The notes: generated from the sequence alone by a model not told the origin. Shown: positions 1-9,761, numbered from the stretch's first letter. The stretch is DNA of 64,000 nt from JACDAE01 sp963717195 (GCA_963717195.1 CAVQVR010000021.1:372001-436000); one strand, 5' to 3'. Numbers and translations are program-made.

Positions 1-345
1 AATGGTCTCTGGGTTATTAGCCTGGGTTACCTGACATATGGCTTTCCAGGTGCGGCACTCGCTTTAGTAGCGATCATGCTTCCGGCCTTTTTTGTGCTGC
101 TTGTTTCCGCTGGCTATTCCCATCTTGAACACCAGCGCTGGGTCCAGGGCTTTATGCGCGGCGTCTCACTTGCTGTGGTTGGTATTCTCCTGACTGTTGT
201 CACCACTATCATCAGGCAACCGGGCGTTGACTGGAAAGGCTGGCTAATCGGCATCTCTGCCTTTGGGCTCGCTCTAAGTAAGCGCGTCAACATCCTGATC
301 ATCCTGGGGCTGGCGGGTGCTGCAGGTTATTTGCTTTATCGCTAA
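1..345 (+). CDS. Chromate transporter (ChrA family), C-terminal end
   Basis: The frame is open from the first base, so the gene is cut by the window edge. About 114 residues remain. They hold two to three hydrophobic segments and a pattern typical of the C-terminal half of ChrA/CHR proteins: a G-(L/F)-P-G-A turn, a helix with the motif IMLPAFF, a basic loop, then F-(M/L)-R-G-V followed by another helix. CHR proteins are inner-membrane antiporters that export chromate; many members are untested for substrate. It ends with a short downstream gap before the next gene on the same strand. The family call rests on this fragment alone, so substrate is inferred. Confidence 0.7.
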   Translation, partial: NGLWVISLGYLTYGFPGAALALVAIMLPAFFVLLVSAGYSHLEHQRWVQGFMRGVSLAVVGILLTVVTTIIRQPGVDWKGWLIGISAFGLALSKRVNILIILGLAGAAGYLLYR

Positions 346-447
346 CAGTGGCATTGTGCAATGAATATCTTGAAGCGGCCATTTAGCACGCTTTCCTCGC
401 TCCTTTAATCCCATTTCTCACTTGATTGGAAACACCCTATAGAAAAG

Positions 448-2625
448 ATGATTGGTGCCGATATATCTGTACAAAGGGGTCAACCGATCTATGCCGATTT
501 GGTAATGAAAGTGAGGAATATGCCCATGCGTTTTTCGAATTCAAAAGTCCATAAAGTCCATAATACAAATCTGAACAAAAAAGACGCATATTTTCAAAAA
601 CGCTCAGTATTCTCTCATCTTCTCCTTAAGCTTTCTATCGCTCAGCGTCTGAGCCTGAGTTTTCTCATCCCAGCTCTTATCGCATCCATTGCTCTGGTCA
701 CCACTGCTCGCCAGAGCCACCAATCTCAGTTCTTCATCGTACTCGCCATCGTCTGTGTGCTGCTTGGCATTGGCATTGATAGTTGGCTCGTCTCCAGTAC
801 ATTGGTGTATCGTTTGCAACAATTGCGTCGCGTCTTCCACACTGTAGAGACAGGGCAACTTAATGCCCGGATTCCCGTTGTCGGGAGAGACGAAATTGCC
901 GCTGTCGGGCTCGTGGCGAATAGTATGCTCGACACCTTGGAGCAGGATCTCGCTGGGCACGAGAGGATGGAGCAAACACTCTGCAAGAACGAGGAACTGT
1001 TCCACACGATCGTCGCCAATGCTCCAATCGCCCTATTCGTGCTTGATTTTAACGGGATCATTACACTCTCAGAAGGTCGGGGTTTGCAAGCGCTTGGGTT
1101 AAAGCCAGGACAAGTGACAGGGCTTTCTATCTTTGATATTTGTGATGATTTTCCACCAATACGCGCTCAAATGCAGCGTTGCCTGACAGGTGAAAGTGTC
1201 TCAGCAATTAACCAGATTGGCGATCGGTACTTTGATACCCAGATCACACCTCTCTTGAAGCAAGAGAATGAACCTTTAGGAATCATTTGTGTAGGAACCG
1301 ACATTAGCAAACGTATCCATGCTGAACAACAGCTACAACGCCAGGCACGGCGCGACACCTTGACCGATCTTCCCAACCGTATTCAAATACTGGAACAGGT
1401 CGAGCAGGCGATCCGGGAGACGGTTGATGGAGTGGCACTCCTGGTGATGGACCTCAATCGCTTTAAGGACATCAATGATACATTTGGACATCATTATGGC
1501 GACCAGGTTTTACAACAAGTAGGAAAGCGGCTCAGCCAGGTCATAGGCAATTCGGAGATGGTCGCACGGCTTGGAGGCGACGAGTTCGCCATCCTGCTTC
1601 CAAATGCCGATGCCGTGAGCACGGAAAGTATTGCGTGGAAACTTCTGAATGCTCTAGAGGAGCAATTCACAATTGGGGAATATTCTCTGTATGTCGATGC
1701 CAGCCTCGGTGCCGCACTATATCCCATACATGGCAAGGATGCGCTGACTCTCTTGCGGAGAGCAGATGTGGCTATGTATAGCGCCAAACAGGCAAAGGAA
1801 GGCTATGTTCTCTACAACCTGAATACCGACCTCTATAGTCCACACCGCCTCGCCCTGTTGGGGGCGCTTCAGCACGCCATTAACAACAATGAGTTGATGC
1901 TCTATTATCAGCCACAAAGCGAGATCACAACCCGCATAATTCAGGGTGTCGAGGCTCTTGTGCGCTGGCAGCATCCTATCTATGGTTTTGTGATGCCTGA
2001 CGAATTTATCCCCCTGGCCGAGCAAACAGGGCACATAGCTTCCCTCACACATTGGGTTCTGAAGACAGCCATCCATCAGTGTAAGGAGTGGCTCGACTCC
2101 GGACGTCACCTGTGTGTGTCCGTCAACCTCTCTGCCTTGAACCTGCGCGAGGTGACTTTACCAGAAACAATTGCCGCATTGCTCGAACATGAGCAAGTTC
2201 CCCCAGCATTCTTGCGTGTCGAGGTGACAGAGAGCGCGGTGATGACCGATGTGGAGCGGGCACTCGATGTGTTAACACGTATCTCAGCACTGGGAGTCAG
2301 AATCTCTGTCGATGATTTCGGCACAGGCTATTCCTCACTGGCCTATCTCAAACGTTTGCCCACGGACGAACTGAAGATCGATCGTTCATTTATTCAACAT
2401 ATAACCGAGGTTGAGGCGGATGTGGCGATTGTACGATCTACCATTGCCCTGGCGCATAGTCTGGGAATGCAGGTGGTGGCAGAAGGGGTAGAAAATGAGG
2501 CAACATGGCATCTCTTAGAAGCTCTGGAATGTGACACGGTCCAGGGCTACTATCTCTCCCGGCCGCTCTCAGCCCAGAACTTTGAGCTCTGGCTCAGCGA
2601 GACGAAAGAGGTCGCGGTAGCATAA
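448..2625 (+). CDS. Membrane-bound GGDEF/EAL protein with HAMP and PAS domains
   Basis: Cyclic-di-GMP turnover protein. Order: two membrane helices (about residues 70-115), a HAMP-like linker, a PAS domain (about 175-295), a GGDEF cyclase domain with intact GGDEF at residues 376-380, and a C-terminal EAL phosphodiesterase domain starting with EALVRW near 502. The EAL domain keeps the metal and catalytic signatures (VNLSA, EVTES, DDFGTGYSS, VAEGVE, QGYYLSRP), so both domains could be active; proteins of this type often use only one. The start is uncertain: Met codons at 448, 505, 520 and 526 are in frame and none has a strong ribosome site. It is alone on this strand with no partner gene, so its sensory input is unknown. 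Confidence 0.9.
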   Translation: MIGADISVQRGQPIYADLVMKVRNMPMRFSNSKVHKVHNTNLNKKDAYFQKRSVFSHLLLKLSIAQRLSLSFLIPALIASIALVTTARQSHQSQFFIVLAIVCVLLGIGIDSWLVSSTLVYRLQQLRRVFHTVETGQLNARIPVVGRDEIAAVGLVANSMLDTLEQDLAGHERMEQTLCKNEELFHTIVANAPIALFVLDFNGIITLSEGRGLQALGLKPGQVTGLSIFDICDDFPPIRAQMQRCLTGESVSAINQIGDRYFDTQITPLLKQENEPLGIICVGTDISKRIHAEQQLQRQARRDTLTDLPNRIQILEQVEQAIRETVDGVALLVMDLNRFKDINDTFGHHYGDQVLQQVGKRLSQVIGNSEMVARLGGDEFAILLPNADAVSTESIAWKLLNALEEQFTIGEYSLYVDASLGAALYPIHGKDALTLLRRADVAMYSAKQAKEGYVLYNLNTDLYSPHRLALLGALQHAINNNELMLYYQPQSEITTRIIQGVEALVRWQHPIYGFVMPDEFIPLAEQTGHIASLTHWVLKTAIHQCKEWLDSGRHLCVSVNLSALNLREVTLPETIAALLEHEQVPPAFLRVEVTESAVMTDVERALDVLTRISALGVRISVDDFGTGYSSLAYLKRLPTDELKIDRSFIQHITEVEADVAIVRSTIALAHSLGMQVVAEGVENEATWHLLEALECDTVQGYYLSRPLSAQNFELWLSETKEVAVA

Positions 2626-2866
2626 TCCTGTCCTTACTAGATATTGCACAGGAAAAATGCCACCCCTATAGTGATGATACAGACTGGCACAATATGGCTA
2701 CTCGGCGTTTGAAATATTCTCTTTCTCTTACTGTAGTGGTATGCTACATCATAGAGGTTTACTGATACGTAGATAGTATTTGAATAGCAGGGAGCGAAGG
2801 CACAAAGGCACACCATCAGGGTTATTTTTCCCTTGTGCATCACTCTCCATCTAGAGAAATGTGATC

Positions 2867-3728
2867 ATGGATGTAATGCAGACAGGTTTGCGCTCAACGC
2901 GCTTAGTTCCCACACCGACTCAAGCTTCTCCACACCCTGGCATCCTCAATAACCATGAGGTTGTCAATTTTTCTCAACAGAGCTATCCACTCATGAGTAT
3001 AGTACAGCCAGAGTTACAGTGTAAAAAGACACGCTCCTCTTTCATCTCCACTCATCTCCGCTCACTCGTCTCGCTGGGATTTCTGCTGATGCTTGGTCTT
3101 AGCCTTATCGGCACAAATACCCTGGGTGGTGGTACCCTACAAAACATTATCCATCGCATTACTCTGTTAAGCCAATCTCAACCTATCGATATTTCAAATA
3201 TCTCGTTGGAACCCCACTCCACATTTCCAACGGATGCATCGCAACAACTAACGCGTATCTCTCAGCTCGATCCTAATGAGTACGCCTCTAACGCCGAATA
3301 CAGTACCTGGGCCTATTCGGCCTGCTCTACCGCTTCTATGACCGAGGTCTTCGATTCCTATGGCTATCACTACCGCATTACCGATGTCTTGCGCATAGAA
3401 TTCTCAGATAGGCGCGATTACTCCCGATCTGGGACTGGTTGACCCGAGCGGTATTGCAAGTACAGCCGCAAAGTTTGGCTTTAAAACACAATGGGGTAAT
3501 GACGGTTCCCTTGACCAGATTATCAGTATCGCGAACTCTGGCAAACCCGTCATCGTCGGCTTCCCACCCGACCGATACGAGGGTGGCCATCTTCTTGTGG
3601 TGATCGGCGGAGATAGCACCAACGTTCTTCTTGCCGATACGTCTCTCTGGAATCGCCGCGTACTCTCCCGTGGACAATTCTCACAATGGTGGGGCGGCTT
3701 CTATGCGGTGCCTACTCCCAATAATTAA
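2867..3728 (+). pseudogene. C39-like (papain-fold) exported protein, frameshifted
   Basis: The first part (to about 3400) has an N-terminal cytoplasmic stretch, one membrane helix near residues 65-85, and the start of a C39-type peptidase domain with a Cys in YSACSTASMTEVF. The domain continues in the next frame from about 3399 (IGAITPDLGLVDPSGIA...), holding the expected His in GGHLLVVIGGD and the Asp in LLADTS, and ends at a TAA at 3726-3728. Joining the frames near 3398-3406 restores an unbroken Cys-His-Asp domain. Removing one T from GAATTC is enough. So this is one gene with a single-base shift. Such domains in Chloroflexi are predicted extracellular cysteine peptidases or peptidase-like binders; activity is not shown. 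The GTG at 2861 is an alternative start. Confidence 0.75.
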
Positions 3729-4096
3729 ATGTTGTGCTGTGTCATTGACTCCTCAGCGCCTGCGGCGCTTCGCAAGTCGTTTTGTGTGGACGGTGGGATT
3801 TGCGGCCCGGGGCCGCAAATCCCACCGTCCACACAAAACCTGGGCGAGCCACTTTCTGATCACTGGCCGTATGCTTCATACCTGTGTTTCAAATCCCACC
3901 GTCCACACAAAACCTGAGCGAGCCACTGCAAGTAGCGAACAGACCTGAATAGTTACCGAACCCCTCCCCACCTACATTCCTACAAAGGATAGATCCCCTT
4001 CATCCTGCAAAAACTGGTGAAACAAATCTACCTTCCCCCTACTCTAAAATATGAAGCCATTTTTAAGATGGCATTTATGTGAAGGAAGTTTTTTTG
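3729..4096. other. Intergenic region with palindrome, no gene
   Basis: This gap holds the long palindrome described separately (3780-3838), a third partial copy of its right arm at 3889-3917, and the ribosome site of the desaturase (GAAGGAAG at 4081-4088). I see no coding signal: the short open frames here follow the palindrome and have no ribosome site. Confidence 0.6.
3780..3838. repeat. Perfect 29-bp palindrome with extra arm copy at 3889-3917
   Basis: The arms 3780-3808 and 3810-3838 are perfect reverse complements with a single central base. A further direct copy of most of the right arm, including the following CCTGAGCGAGCCACT, lies at 3889-3917. The left flank CGCCTGCGGCGCTTCGCAA (about 3758-3776) closely matches the left flank of an unrelated palindrome at 37049-37101. 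The position, after the C39-like gene, would allow it to act as a transcription end, but there is no T-tract. Confidence 0.85.
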
Positions 4097-5188
4097 ATGA
4101 ACAAAAACACGTCACTTAGCGCAGGCGAAGATCAGGCACTACTCGACCTCCCTCGCCTCACGCGGGAGACATCGAACAACGAATATGCTGCCTTGAAACA
4201 AATCATAAAGAAACGTGGACTGTTAGACAAACAACCAGTTTACTACACGTTCAGGATCGCCTTACTCCTGGGCCTGTTCATTCTGGGCCTCGTCTTCTTT
4301 TTGACCGTACACAATGGCTGGCTACAACTCCTTAATGCGGTCTATATGGCCTTTGTCTTCACCCAGATTGGCCTGCTTGGCCACGAAGCTGGACACCGCC
4401 AGATGTTTCATCGTTCCTGGAAACACGATCTCGTAGGGTTAATAGGCGGTAACTTACTGGTTGGGATGAGCTATTCCTGGTGGATGGATAAGCATAACAG
4501 GCATCACAGTAACCCGAATCAGATGGATATGGACCCTGATATCGAGATTCCGTTCCTCGAATTTACAGGCAAAGAGGATGTTCAAACGCTCGGAAAGTTC
4601 CGACAGTTTTTAATCAAACACCAGGCATTCATCCTGTTTCCAGCATTGATGACTGTATCGATTGGACTCCAATACAACAGCGTCTTATTCCTGTCACGCA
4701 ATAAACCGAAGTACTATGCTCTGGAGTGGATTTTGTTGGGTGCTCACTTTCTGCTCTACATTGCTTTAGTGTTCGCCTTTTTAAGCATCTGGCAGGCGAT
4801 CCTCTTTATTATCATTCACCAGGCGCTCACTGGCTTCTACCTGGGGTCAATTTTTGCGCCAAATCACAAAGGCATGCCTGTTCTGGACAAAGAAGATAAA
4901 ATGGGCTTCTTGCAGCGCCAGGTTATCACTGCCCGCAACATTTATCCCAATCCCATTACGGATTTCTGGTACGGAGGATTGAACTATCAGATCGAGCATC
5001 ACCTCTTTCCAAGCATGCCACGCAACAAACTGAAAGAGGCACGACAGATTGTGAAGGCATTCTGCCAGGAACATGACATTGCCTATCACGAGACGACTAT
5101 GATGCGATCATTCAAAGAGATTTTGCAGTACCTGCACGAGATCGGTGCTTCACTCCGGAAAGCAACCCCCATAACAAGTTCTCTGTAG
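4097..5188 (+). CDS. Membrane fatty acid desaturase
   Basis: Integral-membrane di-iron desaturase that inserts double bonds into acyl chains, likely of membrane lipids. All three histidine boxes are present: HEAGH (residues 96-100), HNRHH (133-137) and QIEHH (298-302), separated by pairs of hydrophobic segments as in the acyl-lipid/acyl-CoA desaturase superfamily. Length (363 aa) is normal. The ATG at 4097 is preferred over the GTG at 4079 because GAAGGAAG (4081-4088) sits 8 bases upstream of it. It is a single-gene unit convergent with rarA. Position specificity of the double bond cannot be read from the sequence. Confidence 0.92.
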   Translation: MNKNTSLSAGEDQALLDLPRLTRETSNNEYAALKQIIKKRGLLDKQPVYYTFRIALLLGLFILGLVFFLTVHNGWLQLLNAVYMAFVFTQIGLLGHEAGHRQMFHRSWKHDLVGLIGGNLLVGMSYSWWMDKHNRHHSNPNQMDMDPDIEIPFLEFTGKEDVQTLGKFRQFLIKHQAFILFPALMTVSIGLQYNSVLFLSRNKPKYYALEWILLGAHFLLYIALVFAFLSIWQAILFIIIHQALTGFYLGSIFAPNHKGMPVLDKEDKMGFLQRQVITARNIYPNPITDFWYGGLNYQIEHHLFPSMPRNKLKEARQIVKAFCQEHDIAYHETTMMRSFKEILQYLHEIGASLRKATPITSSL

Positions 5189-5206
5189 CAACACATCTCT
5201 TATCGT

Positions 5207-6620
5207 TTAGCGTTCCTGAGCACGTCGCTTCTCTAGCCACTGTTTAATGCTTGCTTCTTTGCCCTGCTGGCCAGGCTCATAGTAGCGACGTGCTTTCAAA
5301 CTCTCCGGCAAATAGTCCTGAATTTGCAGAGCAGGTGGCCTGTCAGGATCCTCAATCTGCATCTCTTTATAATAGTCATGCGCGTACTTATAATCTTTGC
5401 CGTAATCGAGCTCCTTCATCAGTTGTGTCGGAGCGTTTCGGATCTGCAATGGCACAGGATCGTTGCGCGTCTTCTGTACATCTTCCTGTACACTACTATA
5501 CGCGACATATAAAGCGTTGCTCTTAGGTGCCGTCGCCAGGTGTACTACCGCCTGAGCCAGCGCCAGGTTTCCTTCCGGCAGGCCAACAAAATGCACTGCC
5601 TGCTGCGCCGCAACACAGACAAGCAGCGCCTGCGGATCCGCCATACCAACATCCTCCGACGCAAAGCGAATCAGACGACGCACAATATATAAAGGATCCT
5701 CTCCAGCTTCCAACATTCTGCCCAGCCAGTACAGACTCTGCATCAGGATCAGAACCACGTAGCGACTTATGTAAAGCAGAGATCATGTCATAGTGCTGGT
5801 CACCGCTCTTATCATAGAGCAGAGCTCGATGTTGCATTACATCTTCAATAGTTGACAGGGTAATAGAAATTTTTGCGTTCTCAGCGCCCGTTCTTCTGCT
5901 CCCTTGTACAGCCAGTTCGAGCACATTCAATGCTGTACGCGCATCTCCATTAGCGAAGATGGCTATCTGCTGCAAGGCATCGTCAGCGATCTCGATGCTC
6001 AATGCTCCCAGACCACGTTCTTTATCGTGTAGCGCTCGCTGCAGGATGATGCCCATCTGTTCCTCGCTCAACGCTTTCAGCACAAATACACGTGACCTCG
6101 ACAATAATGCGGCATTGACCTCGAAGCTTGGATTCTCGGTTGTCGCGCCAATTAGCGTAACGACTCCACGCTCCACATGTGGCAAGACAGAATCCTGTTG
6201 CGCTTTATTGAAGCGATGAATCTCATCAATAAATAGTATTGTGCGTTGCCCAGAAAATTGCCTGAGCCGTTTGGCCTCATCCACGACCTTGCGTAGATCA
6301 GCCACGCCGGCAGAGACTGCACTCAACGTAATAAAGCGTGCATCAGTAGAACGCGCAATTACTTCAGCCAGCGTGGTCTTGCCACTGCCAGGTGGTCCCC
6401 ACAGAATCATAGAGGTGATACGGTCGGACTCGATTGCATGCCGCAACAGCCGTCCCTCTCCCAGAAGAGGCTCCTGCCCCACAATCTCATCTACCGTACG
6501 GGGCCGCATACGTGCAGCAAGTGGCTCCCCTCCTGTAGCATTATGACTCGCTTGAGGGGATGCGGACTTCTTTTTTCCCGCCGTATTCTCTTCTCCAAAT
6601 AATGATGATTGTTCTGGCAT
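5207..6620 (-). pseudogene. rarA: Replication-associated recombination ATPase RarA, frameshifted
   Basis: AAA+ ATPase of the RarA/MgsA (Mgs1/WRNIP1) family that acts at stalled forks. The N-terminal part carries Walker A (GPPGSGKTT) and Walker B/DEIH (FIDEIHRF), with sensor TTENPSFE. The frame breaks near 5735 after GSDPDA: the next frame reads LYWLGRMLEAGEDPLYIVRR and runs through the full C-terminal tetramerisation part to the TAA at 5207-5209. One extra base explains it. The start at 6620 (MPEQSSLFG) fits the family N-terminus and has GAAAGAG upstream. Both halves are well conserved, so a sequencing indel is as likely as real loss. It is convergent with the desaturase. Confidence 0.88.
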
Positions 6621-6827
6621 ACTATGCACTCTTTCTAATGTCTCTCCATTTTTGCGAGAAATGTGGGCGCGAGCGGGAGAATACCCATGCGTTTCCTTAA
6701 AATGATGAAAGAAGAAGACCTCTCTGGACACTATATCATAGATTACTTAGGAGCTCCAAAAAAGAGTTTCGGAACCGAACTGGACTGTGGATACGTGTAG
6801 ATGATAGACAGATTTCCTGTCGCATCT

Positions 6828-6856
6828 GTAGGGGCCAGATTTATCGCGCCCAGGTG
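6828..6856. repeat. GTAGGGGC repeat, half element
   Basis: GTAGGGGCCAGATTTATCG followed by CGCCCAGGTG. The same half occurs at 38610-38635 and, degenerate and doubled, at 18866-18905. It lies in the divergent gap between rarA and the ferritin-like gene. No inverted partner is nearby. Confidence 0.7.
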
Positions 6857-6910
6857 AATGCAAAACATCCTTGACAGAACAATAAACATATACAGAAAGA
6901 GGAAAACAAA

Positions 6911-7231
6911 ATGGGTTTTGATCAGTATCACGAACCAGCGAATGAGCTTTCGCCTGAGGCACGCACCTTTGCCCGTATGATTGCATCCCTTACTGAGGAA
7001 GCAGAAGCGATAGGTTGGTATGAGCAGCGCTTAGCTGTCGAGCCCGATGCCCAGGCACGCGCCATTATGGCAAATGCTCAGCAAGAGGAATTCAAGCATT
7101 TTGGGATGGATCTCGAATTCTTATTGCGGCGCAAGCTGAAGTGGCGTATCGCACTACAAAATATTCTCTTTAAGGAGGGCGACATTGTCGAACATGGTGA
7201 GGAAGCGGAGAAGGAAGAGGATCTAGAGTAA
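6911..7231 (+). CDS. Encapsulated-ferritin-type (EncFtn) protein
   Basis: A 106-aa two-helix ferritin-like protein. The first helix reads EEAEAIGWYEQR, placing Glu29, Glu30, Glu32 and Trp35 exactly like Glu31, Glu32, Glu34 and Trp38 of the Rhodospirillum rubrum encapsulated ferritin. The second helix reads EEFKH, giving Glu60 and His63 in place of Glu62 and His65. These residues form the di-iron ferroxidase centre across a dimer. Family members oxidise Fe(II) inside encapsulin shells. Here the C-terminus is acidic (EEAEKEEDLE) and has no Leu/Gly/Ser-rich encapsulin targeting tag, and no encapsulin gene is in the window. The next genes encode an SPFH protein and a helical protein on the same strand. 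The ribosome site is AGAGG at -9. Confidence 0.85.
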   Translation: MGFDQYHEPANELSPEARTFARMIASLTEEAEAIGWYEQRLAVEPDAQARAIMANAQQEEFKHFGMDLEFLLRRKLKWRIALQNILFKEGDIVEHGEEAEKEEDLE

Positions 7232-7474
7232 AACAATCGCGCCTGGGAACAGGAAGTTTTGTCATGGTACCTATCAGAGTGGCATCGCCTTTCGGATGAG
7301 TATCGTGAAGCATATCGCCTCTGCTATGATGAATATAGGATCGGCAAGACGTTGATTGAGATGAAAGTCCGTCCAAAATCTCATGCTTGGTTTTTTGCCC
7401 TCTTGTACGTTAAACAGTGTGTGAGGTTTTCTCAAATAGTAAAGTCAAAAGTTCAGCTCATAGAGGAGGTTTTT

Positions 7475-8352
7475 ATGCCAGGAATACGTAATGTTATTTC
7501 AACTTTAGGTGACAATGGCGAAGAGGTCATGGGGCCAGAGGTGCTGTTATGGCACTATCCCAACAATGATATTATGAATGGTTCACTGCTGACCGTGGAG
7601 AGTAACCATTTTTGCGTGCTGAAGTCGCGTGGAGCGATTTTGAACGTGTATGAGACGGGGCAATTTACGGTGCAGACACCTGATCGGCCCCTTTTGGCTC
7701 AGTGCAACAGGCGTTTTATGGTGGGCAGAGTCCGTGGCAATATGAAGCACTTTACATCAATCGTTCCAAGCTGGTCGTGAAGACAAACGGAATGGCCCTC
7801 TCACGTGAAATGGCGGAGATGGTATACAGTGTAGATTACTACATTCATGTTGAGACGCGCGAGGCTGCGGTGCAGCTTGTTCAACATATGCCTTATCGGG
7901 GACACGCGTTGACAATCCAGGAAGTGAACGCCTATGCCGGTCCCGTTATTGAGCAAGCAGTGAACCAGGTAGTACAGATCACTCCGCTTGAGTCTGTGAA
8001 TGAGAAGATTTATGACCTTTCGCAGATTGTATTCCAACACCTGCAACAATTTTTGACTGATTATGGTATTGCACTCAATACAGTCAAAGTGTTGGTATTT
8101 CCGCGCGATGAGCGGATGAAAGCACTGATCTCGCTCAAAGCTTTTGGGCTAAGCGAGATCGACGCGGTACGTTATTACACTGCTATGATGATGGCGGAAC
8201 GCGGCATCGTCTCCGCTCCCAATATGGCTATCGGCGAACCTTTTAATATCAATGGTGCGCAGGCAACGGCAAGCACAGAGCGTTATACAGCGAATGCCGC
8301 GAACACACCTGCCACAACTCCTACCCCGCATCCAGCGCAACAAGCACGCTAG
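7475..8352 (+). pseudogene. SPFH/virion-core-like protein, frameshifted
   Basis: An SPFH (band 7) protein of the YdjI/virion-core type. The start at 7475 has a strong ribosome site, AGAGGAGG, five bases upstream. The first part contains the typical N-terminal beta unit (EVLLWHYPNNDI, NGSLLTVES, GQFTVQTPDRPLL) and breaks at about 7701. The next frame continues VQQAFYGGQSPWQYEALYIN with the rest of the SPFH fold, a helical stretch and a Pro/Thr/Ala-rich tail. One missing G at 7701-7703 (GCTCAG-GTGCAA) restores the frame. SPFH proteins form membrane-associated or shell-like oligomers. It follows the ferritin-like gene after 243 bp and precedes a helical protein, and a joint function is a reasonable guess only. 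Confidence 0.78.
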
Positions 8353-8357
8353 AATGT

Positions 8358-8443
8358 GGGTAGGAGCGTGTTCTTGCGATCGCCCGGTGAGGAGAACGAA
8401 TTTCTCTCCAGGAACCGGGCGGTCGCAAGAACACGCTCCTACC
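8358..8443. repeat. GTAGGAGC palindrome, full element
   Basis: Arms 8358-8388 and 8413-8443 (GGGTAGGAGCGTGTTCTTGC... and its reverse complement) are identical apart from one A:T versus G:C change, with a loop of about 24 bases. It is a member of the GTAGGRGC family, with a different centre from the elements at 35685 and 51546. It lies five bases after the TAG of the SPFH gene. Confidence 0.85.
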
Positions 8444-8503
8444 CGGATCCGGATGCGAATGACATCATGAGAATGCATAAATCCTATACCTGGGAGAACA
8501 ACA

Positions 8504-9052
8504 ATGACTTCAGAACCATCCAACAACGCATTAGTCCAACAGCTGCAATTATTGCTGACCGGTTATAGCTATAACTTTTATAACAAGGCCAATCAGGCGC
8601 GTACAGATGATATGCTGGTGCGCGAACGTGCATCTTACTACCTTGCCCAGGCGGTGAGCTCGCTAGCACAATTGCGCAGCGACTATTCCACCCGCTTTAT
8701 ACCACCTCTGACACGTGCCAATCCCGACCCGCCAGCGGAAGCTATGGCGCAGATACGTGAGATTGAAGCAGTGCAGCAGGCAATCTCTCATGTGGAAGCG
8801 CACATTCGGGGGATGTCAGTGCCAACGCAGGATAAGATATGGTGGCGCTTCCGGCAAGAGCAGGGACTCTTGGAGCAATTATTGAACTTTGATCTGATGC
8901 TGGTGCGCAGTAGTGAGCAGCTCTATCAATATGTTTCGCAGTTGGCCCCTGAAAATTGGAATGCCGTGGGAAGTGGTCCATTGCGTGGTATGACACAACA
9001 GTTGGGACGACTGGCACAAGATCGGGAGCGCTTTTTGCTGGTGCAATTGTAA
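8504..9052 (+). CDS. Helical protein of unknown function
   Basis: 182 aa, not recognised. It is soluble, has no signal peptide or membrane segment, and is predicted mostly helical with Gln-, Leu- and Arg-rich amphipathic stretches (for example residues 84-110 and 130-145). The start has GGGAG 10 bases upstream. It follows the SPFH gene on the same strand with only a palindrome between them, and ends 4 bp before a clear terminator, so it is likely the last gene of the ferritin-like/SPFH unit. A four-helix shape and an adaptor role are guesses. Confidence 0.65.
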   Translation: MTSEPSNNALVQQLQLLLTGYSYNFYNKANQARTDDMLVRERASYYLAQAVSSLAQLRSDYSTRFIPPLTRANPDPPAEAMAQIREIEAVQQAISHVEAHIRGMSVPTQDKIWWRFRQEQGLLEQLLNFDLMLVRSSEQLYQYVSQLAPENWNAVGSGPLRGMTQQLGRLAQDRERFLLVQL

Positions 9053-9056
9053 GAGC

Positions 9057-9084
9057 GGGGTCGAGAAGACCCCACTATTTTTTA
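9057..9084 (+). terminator. Rho-independent terminator
   Basis: GGGGTC-GAGAA-GACCCC (9057-9073) followed by ACTATTTTTT. It lies 4 bp after the stop of the helical protein and closes the ferritin-like/SPFH unit. Confidence 0.8.
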
Positions 9085-9139
9085 GGCCAGATGTTTGTAG
9101 GTACTTCAGAGAAGAAAATGTCTATTTTGTTACAGATCG

Positions 9140-9706
9140 TCACATTCGATAGAAATCATCAATCTTCCATCCTTGATCACTATTAGCAATAAGAGTGATC
9201 GCATCATTGTTAGTGCCTGCAGAGCCATGAACAATTTTCATGCTGGTTGTTACATTCTTCCCATTATCATTGGCAGGCTTATAAGTGCATGCAGTTACGC
9301 TATCCAGAGCGAAATCGTTGGCAAATGTGGATTTTGAAAATGTTTTTTGCAATTTTTGGGAGAACTGGTTGTAGGCTAATTGATAGTCTTGCTGCTGCAA
9401 AGCCTTACAAAAGGTTGCAAGCGTTTTGTTTGGAGTAGAACGATTGATATATCTGATGGTGAAAAAGGAAGAAATAGCAATAAGGAAAAGCGCGATAAGG
9501 CTTATAGTAATCCAGAGACCGCGCCGACTTTTTTTCTGAAGATGCAAGCTATCGGATACTACAGGCAATGACGGTTGAGCAGGAAAAGGAGTATTCGGCT
9601 CCTCAGGATGCCCGGCAGGAAAAAGGGGTACGTCCTGCTGCGATGATACTAAGGGAATGTAAGGAAGCGACTCCTGTGCTTCATATTCCAGTGGTTCTTC
9701 TGGCAT
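9140..9706 (-). CDS. Single-pass membrane protein with DUF4878-like extracellular domain
   Basis: 189 aa from the ATG at 9706, which has AAGAGGT 6 bases upstream. A Pro/Glu-rich cytoplasmic N-terminus of about 65 residues precedes basic residues and one membrane helix (LWITISLIALFLIAISSFF). The rest, about 100 residues, is outside: TLATFCKALQQQDYQLAYNQ followed by a beta-rich part, resembling DUF4878/NTF2-like domains found at the ends of many Chloroflexi and actinobacterial membrane proteins. Function is unknown. It is divergent from the G1 peptidase gene, sharing a 116-bp promoter region with a palindrome. Confidence 0.7.
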   Translation of the reverse strand: MPEEPLEYEAQESLPYIPLVSSQQDVPLFPAGHPEEPNTPFPAQPSLPVVSDSLHLQKKSRRGLWITISLIALFLIAISSFFTIRYINRSTPNKTLATFCKALQQQDYQLAYNQFSQKLQKTFSKSTFANDFALDSVTACTYKPANDNGKNVTTSMKIVHGSAGTNNDAITLIANSDQGWKIDDFYRM

Positions 9707-9761
9707 AATAAACCTCTTCACGACAGATTGTTCTGATACAGAATAGCATTCTTTTAAAAAA

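Noticed and set aside
2637..2843. 68-aa hydrophobic frame on the minus strand between the GGDEF/EAL and C39-like genes
   Set aside because: No ribosome site, no family pattern, and it fills a gap with two promoters; a chance frame is more likely.
3780..3917. Possible short CRISPR-like array because the arm sequence recurs three times
   Set aside because: The copies are an inverted pair plus one direct copy with unequal spacing, with no regular spacers and no cas genes.
6858..6910. Sigma-70 promoter (TTGACA at 6871) before the ferritin-like gene
   Set aside because: The nearest TATACA is only 12 bases away, too close for a normal -35/-10 pair.
7232..7474. N-terminal extension of the SPFH gene back to 7259
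   Set aside because: AGAGGAGG sits five bases before the ATG at 7475 and the upstream residues do not fit the SPFH fold.
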